Below are positions 52,901 through 62,200 of a stretch of DNA of 64,000 nucleotides, in pieces. Below the pieces are notes generated by a model. The model was not told where the DNA came from and did no database searches. It was given only the letters and a program-made list of their open reading frames with translations. Position 1 is the first letter of the stretch; each line of letters begins with the position of its first letter. This DNA is from Litoditis marina (lineage: Eukaryota; Nematoda; Chromadorea; Rhabditida; Rhabditidae), in NCBI GenBank assembly GCA_964036275.1, contig OZ038436.1, positions 21,665,904-21,729,903 on the forward strand. Reading direction: 5' to 3'. The position numbers and the translations under genes were made by a program.

Positions 52901-55850
52901 TCCACCTGTCCCGGTGGCGGTAAAAGTTCGTTCTGGACCATCATCTACGGGGGAAACCTCGATCTGTCTGTGGCCATGACCTTCACTCAGACACTGGCAG
53001 CACTGTGTGAGTACTTTTTCTGACTCATGAAACACATGTGATCAAGTCTGATCGACTTCGTGACTTCCTCACATGTTGCTTTCCAAGAACATAGTTTTGG
53101 AATAATTTCCTCGAGGAAAAACGATACACTGAACAGCAAACTACCGAAAAATGTGCAATATGACCTGATTTTTTATTTATGATTCTTCTATTTCCGTTCA
53201 TATTCGGATAAGTAAGTCCATAAGGAGTATAAAACACGTGTCGTCAACCCGAGTTTCACGCCAAAACAGATACCACATTGTGACTCTCAAAGTTTTGCTT
53301 ATTTGTCTGCAGGTGGGTGATTGCGTGTCTGAAGAATAAGCCTCAGAGATACTCTTCAGAATGCGTTTGGAAACGTTTATATCATACAACAAAAGCATAG
53401 TCAAGCTCAACATGGGAAACAGATCATAACCCTAGAACAGAACATGTGGAAGTTCACAATCTCTAAAAAACAGTTCACCTAGTTTCACGGGAGATATTTC
53501 AACTCATGAAACATGCAGTTACAGTCATGATGCCGTTCTGGCTGTCTACCCTGGGAAAACGGTTTACGACCGAGCGAGTAGACGTGCCGTTCGTAGCCAT
53601 CATCGAAGGACTTTTCGTCCTTCTCATCCCCTCCGCCCTCGGAATGTACTTCATACACAAGAAACCCCATCTGGTCAAGAGAATGGAAAAATACATTAAG
53701 GTTTGACTGTGTTTATAGTTTGCAGTACGTCCCACACTCACTAGGGAAGATTCTCTAAGTGTATTGAATATGCCGAAACGAAGTATAGCATAACACCGAA
53801 AACATAACACAACTAAAGTCTTTGCATGACGAAAATGTGATTTCTGGAAGAGTGGTGACTGAAACCAGGGTAGTTACAACAAAATGAGAATAAATGAAAA
53901 TCAACAGTTCTTTTTTTTAAATAAAAACGTACCTGGAGTACAATGAACCAACTGAATACTTTTAGCGCTGTACCTGGTTTGCCACGATCTTTTTCACCAT
54001 CTTCGGAGTGTTGGCGAACTGGTAAGTTTGAGTAGACGCTGCGAGAAGTTTCACATTTCTGCAAACAATTAAAAGCCGAATTGAGAAAGGAAGTCTTCCT
54101 CCGAATTTTTAAAAAAATTTCTACTCTGAAACGAGCACTGGTACGTTGGCATGGCAGCGAAGTACACAACTTACAAATCTGAAAGACCGACATCTATGCC
54201 AGTAAATAGTGAGTTATCATTCTGAGAAGGTTTTCAATCCACCAGGTAAAAAAACCTACAGCGATGTGGCAGTGATGCATTACTGCTGCAATTATCCTGA
54301 TTTTTCTTGAATGAATGCAATAGTTCAGTAGTTCGAGCAACATCAAAGTTTACCTACAAATAAAAATAACCTAAAATGTTGGTTCAATGTGTTTTCAATT
54401 TGTGTATGGAGATCAAACTACAACTAGGATGTGGTACCATATGTAGTTTATGTTTATCAAAACAACTTACTTAGGTACGTGTTCTTCCTGTTCACGTGGC
54501 GAACGGTGATAATTGGCTGTATGCTGCCGTGGTCCGGTTACATCATTGCCTATCTGACTGCCAGAATGTTCAAGCAGAGCGCTCAGGACAGAATCACAAT
54601 CGCCATCGAAACTGGTATTCAGAACGTCGGTAAGTAATCTGGTAAGCTATTATACTAGTGAAATACCTGGTCACGTGAAACGTGTAAATCTGAAAATGCA
54701 TTATAACGCGCAGTGAACATATTCACTATAGATACATGTTCATCAATTTTCTTAGCTCGTCATTTTCGAGAGAAAACGCCACACAAACTGTACGAAGCAA
54801 GGAGGCGAGAAAGGGGTTCAACTGAGAGAATACGCCTTTTAGGAAAATCACACGGTTTATCAGTTTTTCTCTCTCAGTAACTCCGAAACTTCTCACACAA
54901 GATAGGTCCCGTTCTGTATTGTATCTCCTATAACATTTAGTCTTCTAGGAATCGCCACCATCCTGATGATGTGGTCCCTTCCCGAACCGGAAGTGGACTT
55001 CTCGCTGACCATCCTGTTCACCATAATGCTGGCCACGGACAAACCACTGATCCTACTCTGGTTGGCGAGCGAGTTGCGAAAGAGATATTGGGGACCGCCT
55101 GCCGCGGAAACATCGGAAACTAAGCTCGACGCTCTTGATGAGGTAGGTAGTCGTTTTCACTTTTACGAGGAGCTCACGTGGTACAGAAAGGTACCTGACC
55201 AAACTACAAACAGCCAGGGAGAAAAACAAATTGATCGTGGCTTTCATTTGAGCGAACATCGTTTATAATGTTTCTGCATCGCCGACCTCGCAAACGTCTT
55301 AAAGTAAGCTGGTCGCGGAACAATGATGAGGTTTGTTTTTGCTATCACTCCCACGTGAACCTCAGGTGGTAGAGAAACCTACCTTTTTCACATATGCTTC
55401 ACATTTACTGGCGGCGTAGCGATCCGATACCTCATGAGAACCCTGTGAACATCTCATTCAATACGCTCAATGTCGTACCATAGTAGTCGATGGAATTTTT
55501 ATGAGGAATTGATGAAACTTTGTTCATGAAATAATCTTATGGGGTTTAAGAGATATCGCTATCGTGCCAGTGTTATCGGTTTCGTGTTCGCAGATACTCG
55601 AAGTCAACATCGATTTGAGATTGAGCTCACAGAACCAAACTACAAAAGACCCTATTAAGCTAAATTGACCGGTGACGGTATCTACCACCCAGTGAGCATT
55701 ATGTTCAAGGTTTTCTACATTTATTGAGTTCAGAAGAAGGAGGTCCAGAAAGACGAAGCCGCGCCCGCGTCCTACGACTCAACGAAGACCCAAATACGAC
55801 AAGACAGTGTGGCTCCCACGACAGAAACCCCAATCTCGATTGTTCTGTGA
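49935..55850 (+). CDS. SLC10 family carrier, paralogue B
   Basis: Tandem paralogue of the gene at 40234, same architecture. Exons: 49935-50041, 50915-51133, 51957-52097, 52357-52423, 52829-53006, 53525-53700, 53966-54021, 54475-54629, 54949-55142, 55734-55850; 469 residues, phases consistent. Signal peptide, then a CDKLEVC cysteine pair, NST and NVS glycosylation sites, MMGTQLEW in the first membrane region, STCPGGGKSSFW near 203-214 (again Ser-Ser instead of Ser-Asn), and IETGIQNVG near 359-367. Through the ETGIQN motif the coding lengths match paralogue A with no gap, although the introns differ. Only the C-terminal tails differ in length; B lacks A's Lys/Glu run. Start: first ATG, 20 nt after a TTACTTCAG acceptor. 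The gene converges on CFAP20. Confidence 0.9.
51507..51675 (+). mobile_element. tRNA-derived SINE in an intron of SLC10 paralogue B
   Basis: The head GGAGCCGAGTGGTCACGTGG continues into TTAGCG (A-box-like), then CTGGGTTCGATCCCCG (B box). A non-tRNA body follows, ending in a TTGATTGATTTATTTATTTAC tail, which is the classic SINE layout. It is on the sense strand of the host gene. Confidence 0.65.
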
Positions 55851-56518
55851 AGAAGTATATTGGAAACCAAACATAGTTGCCTCCAAGGAAGAGGCAAAAG
55901 CGTACTGTGAATGTTTAGGGTATTAACGTCCTCATTAGGTCAACTCTACTGTAAGCGATGCATTAGTATATTAGCTAGCTTCAGCGCCTTCCAAACAGTC
56001 GGGGTGGGTTCAATTCCAGAGCTGATCTCATGGATTTGGCGCCATGGTATTCTGTTCGCCGAATCTAGTTTAGGGAAAGACCAAACCGTTGTAGTTTGGT
56101 GTTAGAACAAACTACAAACACATCAGATTTCAACAAAGCTACCGTTTCTGCTCGTTTTTCTAGAACGGCCGAAAACTACATTTTCGTAGACTTCAAAACC
56201 TTGTTCGATGTATCGTATTTTATATAGTGGTTTAGAATGGCCTTCAGAACAGAACAATTTTGTACACTCAACCCTCATTCAATGAAATCTTCCAAACCAA
56301 GTACGTGTGATGTGAATTATAGTCATTTGTTTTGTTGTGTTCTGTGATGTTTATTAAACAAATTTTAATATTTCGAAATAAACTGAACACACACTACAAC
56401 ATGAATACTTCATTCATAGGCGTACTTAATAAGACAGAAGGAGATCATAAACATCAACAATACTCGCACTATGTTAAGCAAAATGATTAATAAAAAGAAC
56501 ATAAATCAAGAAAAGCAA
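55851..56518. terminator. shared 3' region of SLC10-B and CFAP20
   Basis: A plus-strand AATAAA at 56377-56382 and a minus-strand AATAAA (plus TTTATT, 56350-56355) lie close together between the two stops, suggesting overlapping convergent 3' ends. A CAAACTACAAACAC word is at 56108-56121. I see no exon. Confidence 0.4.
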
Positions 56519-59447
56519 TCAATCTGTGGCACTATGTGAAACTCCTGAACTCCTCAACGGGAGATACAACTTGAATTCGGAGGGTAATTCGTCTTCGGTG
56601 TAGAGACGATCAGCAAAATACACTCGTCGCAATCGACAATTGGCGTGTATCTGAAACATATGTCATTCCTATTCAGCATTTGTAACGGAAACATTTTACT
56701 ACGTTCTAGTTATTTCTTTTAATTTTATTCATTACTGACTGGATTTATAGATGGACAGAACGGAAAGCAAATTCAGCTAGCAGTAGGTACCAGCTGCTAG
56801 CTCAACTTACCAATTTGAATCATTCTAAACTTAAATCTGATCAAATTCAAGTCTCGAAAAGATGCAAGTTTGAATAAGATTGTTATGTACAGAACGTCTA
56901 ACCTGAACTCTGAGGGTCTCCACATAATTCGTACCATAGGCTCGTTTCGTAAAATCAGCCAAATTGAATTGTATCTGATTCCAACCTGAAAACTAAGAGT
57001 AAGCTATACCTGATTATATACCAAACTAAGCTTAAAAATGATTTTGAATAACATTGTTTCCACATAATTGACCAACAAACCGCTTTGAACAGGTAACTGT
57101 ACCAATCTTCGTAGTACATGAATACGTATATGAGGTCATTAGAGTGGTTAAGGAATTGAATTGAATTGGAATTGGAATTGAAAAGAATTGAAAACCAATT
57201 CCAAAGAATTGAATTGAATTGGTTTTTTTGTACAACCAATTCCAAAGAATTGAATTGAATTGGTTTTTGTGTGAAACCAATTCCTTCGAATTGAATTGAA
57301 TTGGTTTTTTTTTAAATCCAGGAAAATTAGAATTGAATTGAATTGGTTTTTTGAATATCAGCAATAATATTTGGAATTGGTTTTGGAATTGGTTTTTTCA
57401 GCGTGGGACAATTGTTTGTTTTCTGCTGTGTTATATTCAATCTCAAGGCGGTAGTAGTGTTAATAAACACAAAAACTGTTTTATGAACCGAATTGACAAA
57501 AAACTGCATCTAGAATTGAAATTGGAATTGATTTTTTTGAGAATTGGTCGGAATTGGTCGGAATTGAATTGAATTGAATAGGTTTTTTGGCGCCGGAAAA
57601 GAATTGGAATTGAAATTCGGATATTTTTTGAGAATTGGTCGGAATTGGTCGGAATTGAATTGAATTGAATAGGTTTTTTGGCGCCGGAAAAGAATTGGAA
57701 TTGAAATTCGGATATTTTTTGAGAATTGGTTGGAATTGGAATTGAATTGGTTTTTCGGAATTGGTTAACCACTCTAGGGGTCGCAGAATCTAGTATCTAG
57801 TTACATAATGAGGAGCTGATCTACCGGTCTGAAGTGTAAAAAGTAAAACGGAGTCGTGGTCATTGTGTTATTGATTCAATAAAACCAACCTTCGTCAAGT
57901 CTCAACGGCATTGTGCAGATGAACGGCTTCACACGGGTACTTGATTGGTAGTTTGAAGCACGGAAACGACGTTTCACGCCTTTATCATCCAAAACCTGTA
58001 AATTTAGACAATGGTAATAAGCATAAAAGATATAACACAATACACAAACAACTATATGGTAATGAAAGTGTGCTTCGAAGATATAGTGCTCAAGAATACT
58101 ATCAGCAGCTGTCAATAATTCAGACTGATCAGTGACGATCTACTTTTCGTTAGGAACAAGACCCCTTTTCTAATACAGAACGTCACTACGCCTGACTTTC
58201 AACTCTTTTCACTGTCATAATAAACGCCCACGAACAAAAACCTAGGTCCGTGTTTCTAGCTACCTCGCAAAATGAGTGAAACCGAATATAACCAATTCTT
58301 TGAATCGGTTATACAATCAACACTGCCCCTTATAAGTTATAATTAACCAAAAGCGACGGTTTCGTTCATTACTATGCAATCAAACAATACAAACACCTAA
58401 TCAAATAACACACCTGAACTTCGAAAGTGAAATATTTCTTCATATTCTTCACGATCATCACGAAAAACGGCAACTTTATTCCAAGCGTAGCTTTCGGATC
58501 GAGCGGGCAGGAAATGTATGAAGTGCTATAATATACGAACTGGACAACCCAACAAATGAATTATAGAACACAAATATTATATAATAAAAGATGATTACAT
58601 GTACATCACAGGTACGTAGTGATATATTTGAGTTTTGAGAGGTGAAAAGGAAAAATCAAAGTTCATCCAATACACACTTACCTGACATTAGCTCCCATTA
58701 TTTCCAAAACCAGAGATTGAATTTCCTCATCTGTGATACGTTTGATATGCCCGTTTTTGACCTAAAAATCAAGGTTCTTTTCCTTTGATGAACATGAATT
58801 TTGATAAAGGTACATATGAAATAAAGACACTATAACTCCTCGGAGAATGGTTGCAGGGTGAATTCTATATCTAACCGGGTTTTTAGGTAACCTAACCTTT
58901 TTTTTGGTAACCTATTTTTCAGGTTACCCCAGTAGGTAACCGGTTGGTAACCTAAAATGAAAAACCGGTTACCTGTTTTTTTTTCACGTAAAACGTGGTT
59001 TTTACCGTTAGTTTGAACGGTAACCGGATTTAAGTTTCAGGTTACTTCCAGTTTACCTACAAAGTAACCTGAAAAAGAGGTTACCAAAAAAGGGTTAGGT
59101 TACCTAAGAACCAGGTTAGTTGTAGAATTGGCCTGGTTGCAGCCCCAAGTTTAGCAAACGCCTCAGAATATCAGAAGCAACGAATTGAAATGAAGACTGA
59201 GCGAAACAGCCCAAAAAGTCATCTTCAACACCATTCCATGACCTTAATATGATTTTTGGGGAAGAAATCAAAAATGGTCCCATTTGGTCAAGGAAATTTG
59301 ATTTTGTTTGTTGCTTAGCCAATTTTGCCGCACACATGACTGTTTGATTCACAATAAGGTTACCTGATTATCCCAAATTTGAAGAGGCTTACTTCCAATA
59401 CTATACAACACCGATAGGAGACCACTCTGAAAAGTGTTGTGAAACAT
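56519..59447 (-). CDS. CFAP20: cilia- and flagella-associated protein 20
   Basis: Axonemal inner-junction protein (BUG22 family), also linked to tubulin modification in cilia. Exons 5' to 3' (plus coordinates): 59364-59447, 58682-58761, 58414-58525, 57890-57995, 56903-56985, 56519-56650; 198 residues, phases consistent. Nearly every block of this very conserved family is present: [63 protein letters not shown] (seen here as [12 protein letters not shown]), [39 protein letters not shown], and [12 protein letters not shown]. After YLP the tail is [12 protein letters not shown], unlike the usual short basic end. Start: first ATG, 20 nt after a CTTTTCCAG acceptor. Introns hold a GAATTG minisatellite and a foldback element. 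Confidence 0.96.
57140..57776. mobile_element. GAATTG minisatellite bounded by 12-bp inverted repeats
   Basis: Starts TAGAGTGGTTAA and ends TTAACCACTCTA. The interior is almost wholly GAATTG, GGAATTGG and GGTTTTTT words, including an exact 91-bp tandem duplication (57541-57631 and 57632-57722) with GGCGCCGG in each unit. It occupies most of a CFAP20 intron. It has the style of the other foldback elements (short word amplified between TIRs), but I see no clear target duplication. Confidence 0.6.
58857..59133. mobile_element. GGTAACC-type foldback element with 9-bp target duplication
   Basis: Flanked by exact TGGTTGCAG direct repeats (58848-58856 and 59134-59142). The left end is GGTGAATTCTATATCTAACC; the right end, inverted, is GGCCAATTCTACAACTAACC. 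Inner arms are TTAGGTAACCTAACC and TTTTTTGGTAACC. Located in CFAP20 intron 1. Confidence 0.7.
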
Positions 59448-60292
59448 CGCGTTCGGTTTGTGCAAGTCTGGAAAAGTGAGGTTTGCTGTGTATTTATATG
59501 AATTCGCATAAGTATACAGAAAATATCACACTATTACATTCTTCAGAAGCAATGAAAATGTGGTGATGCAGCTTCGATATTCATACATGTTACCTTGGTA
59601 ACATGAAAGCATCGCACTCCGGATGTCAACACCCAAAGGTGTCGCATTGACGAATTGGAATAAGAAGCCAAGTGAGAACGATGGTGGGGATATACATATG
59701 GAGAGTGGGAATGAAAGAGAGAGAGCGAGAGAGAGAGAGGGGAGGGAAGGGAGGGAAATAATCAGAGATAAGGAATTGGTGGAAGTAACCTTGAGCCGCA
59801 TACACCTCAAACGAAGAGAGCCTGGTCTATATCGCAAAAGGATTCTGAACTAGAGCAAACTGCAAGCTTTAACACTTTACATCATAGTTAGTTAAAAAGT
59901 TAACAAACTTTATATTAAAAAAAAACCAAAAGTCATTTTTGCAGCTTCTGATTACGGTACCCAAAATAAACGCAATGTCTACCGTAAGATTTTAATCACT
60001 TTCAGAATTTTGCAATTTTTTTTTATTTTGCAAAAGTTCTCGAATTCAGACTGTTTTTCTTGGTTTCTGACATATTCTGCTTCAGAAGATAGTCAGTTTT
60101 TGCTCTTCTCCTCATCCTGTATAGTAGGGCCACAGGCGATGCTATTTGGTATAATGTGTTGTTGCTTTCATTATAAAGTTTAAACTCAACCGGATTACAT
60201 TTCCTCTCTCTCAGCTCATCCTATATCATCATTATCTATGGTCGCCATGACTTTTAATAACTTGAACCTATTCTTATTCTTCCAGGGCGAAA
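59448..60292. promoter_or_regulatory. bidirectional region between CFAP20 and PTPMT1, with a GAGA tract
   Basis: 845 bp separates the divergent ATGs. A GA-repeat grading into GGGAGGGAAGGGAGGG lies at 59712-59757, which could be a GAGA-type promoter tract or just a microsatellite. Both genes have an AG acceptor just before their ATG (59468-59469 on the minus strand; 60284-60285 on the plus). I cannot place transcription starts. Confidence 0.4.
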
Positions 60293-61381
60293 ATGCTGTC
60301 TAGTCTCGCTTTCTATCCGTCTCTCGGATATAACCTGTTGAGAAACTATGTTCAACCGTCAAAGTGGTGCTGGTACAACAGGGTTGACGAGACATTGCTC
60401 GTTGGTGCAATGCCGTTTCAGTCCATGAAACAGGAACTCGTTGAGGTATGTGATTTCTTTCTTTCAGTCTCAAGGTTTATCATTCTGACGCTTACTTTAT
60501 TCGGTATTGGATAATCTAAAACAATAAAGAACTAGTTGTTTGAAGCTGAACTGATAGGATGACGATGGAATCTAGCAGAAAACTGTTTCACTTGTAGAAA
60601 GTCAAACTGTATAACAGAAATTATACGTCAGATTAGAGTGTTGGGTCTGAGTGTGTACCTGTGTACGTGCAAAACGTGTTGTTGGTCGCTATCTTAATTT
60701 TAGCGTTCACGAGTGAGGCTTTCCACTGTACAATACCTAGACTAAGAAATGACAGGTGAATTAGTTTCACAATAGTACTATTCACTTATTTGCACCGTTT
60801 TCTTTTCCATAATTTTCTGGACTGTCTTTGCAGAAAGAAAACGTGGGTGGAGTTGTCTGCTGCACAGAGTCATTCGAATTGAAAGCTGCCTATCAGTCGA
60901 TGGAGGAAAAAGTTAGTTGCCCTTATTCCTACTAAGATAAAACGTATATATTACGTATTAAACTCATATAATTATTTTTAGTGCTTTAGCTTAGCCATAC
61001 ACAAATAGATGCAATAATAGTACACCAAATCAGGTAACTGAATGTTTGTTATGCTCTAAACAATTTTCTCACAAAGCCACAACTATACGAGAGCTCGTAA
61101 AGCTAAGTGCTTTGGGGCTCCTTATTCCTAATCCTAACGCATAAACTAGATGTCGAGTCCATAGAATACACAATACATAGTAAATAATGGATGTTTAAGA
61201 ATAATCGAATTCAAAGTTCAAACATCCACTCTTGTAGGACTGGAAAGAACTCGGAGTGGAGTTCCACGCCGTGCCCATGACCGATTTCTTCGGTTCCGCC
61301 GCCAGACCGGAAATAGACTCGGCAGTCGAGTTCATGGAAAGTGTGACATCGAAAGGAAAGAGCGTCTATGTTCACTGTAAG
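60293..61381 (+). CDS. PTPMT1: phosphatidylglycerophosphatase and protein-tyrosine phosphatase 1, 5' part only
   Basis: Dual-specificity-type phosphatase of the mitochondrial inner membrane that dephosphorylates phosphatidylglycerophosphate in cardiolipin synthesis. Visible exons: 60293-60445, 60834-60911, 61238-61381, giving residues 1-125. Family marks: LSSLAFYPSLGYNLLRNYV (the N-terminal targeting and membrane segment), WYNRVDETLLVGAMP, LGVEFHAVPMTDFFG, and VYVHCK, the start of the HCxAGRxRS catalytic loop. The intron falls between that Lys and the expected Ala-Gly-Arg. I find no exon encoding the rest in 61382-64000, so the gene must continue beyond the window across an intron of more than 2.6 kb filled with repeats. 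Start: ATG 7 nt after a TTCTTCCAG acceptor. Confidence 0.9.
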
Positions 61382-61699
61382 GTATGACATGTTTTTATTC
61401 CGCTTGTATACATGACCAAAGTTGTTTTGAATTATTGAAACTACATCACAAATCTTGTGGAACTCCAACGTCAAAGCAAAGAATTTTCACTATTCACTTT
61501 TCGGGGTACAGTTGTACTAGCTCGTTCCGTTTTGACAAAACTAGTGGGACCTTATTTGAATTTCATGTTGTTTCTTCAATTGAAGTCGGTGTAAAGCTGT
61601 GTAAAGTGCAGTGTAAGGTAAGGTGTAGAAGTGAAATTTGGACCAATAGTGCATGATAGTAACACAATGCAAACCAACAACACTACAACTCAAACCAAT

Positions 61700-62078
61700 G
61701 ACAATTAGTAAAAAGTGGGGGAACCAACAAATGTGTGAGTTGTGTTTGGTTCGACCTCTATATCAGCAAAAAGTGACCAATACGAGTTGCTGTGATACTG
61801 TAGCAGAAGTATTCCGCAAAAATAGAACAATACAAATGTTGCACAATGGTTCACGAATCCCGCATGATATTGCAGAAATTGCCGAAGGGTATTTCATGTG
61901 TACTTTGACGACATGCGTGCGTTGTGAACCATTGTGCAACATTTGTATTGTTCTATTTTTGCGGAATACTTCTGCTACAGTATCACAGCAACTTGTATTG
62001 GTCACTTTTTGCTGATATAGAGGTCGAACCAAACACAACTCACACATTTGTTGGTTCCCCCACTTTTTACTAATTGTC
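61700..62078. mobile_element. inverted repeat with two 155-bp arms, one mismatch, 69-bp loop
   Basis: Arms 61700-61854 and 61924-62078 are reverse complements except for one base (CGAGTTGCTG versus CAAGTTGCTG). The loop is 69 bp. It lies inside the PTPMT1 intron, so its transcript would fold into a long near-perfect hairpin. Matching short open frames on both strands are a by-product of the symmetry. No target duplication was found. Confidence 0.85.
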
Positions 62079-62200
62079 CTTTTTTTGCTAGTTGTACTCC
62101 TACAACTTCCTGTTTCACCTATTCACCGAGTGGATCTTGTGAACTCATTATATAGGAATCTCAGTTTTGTGTGTGCAAGAAGCCGAATGTAGACCATTAA

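Noticed and set aside
56955..57772. Minus-strand frames rich in Asn, Ser, Ile and Gln
   Set aside because: Translations of the GAATTG minisatellite.
59526..59837. 103-codon minus-strand frame
   Set aside because: Driven by the GAGA tract in the CFAP20-PTPMT1 spacer; no family resemblance.
61653..62047. Matching 94-120 codon frames on both strands
   Set aside because: They are the two arms of the 155-bp inverted repeat read in each direction, so the identity of the proteins is an artefact of the palindrome.
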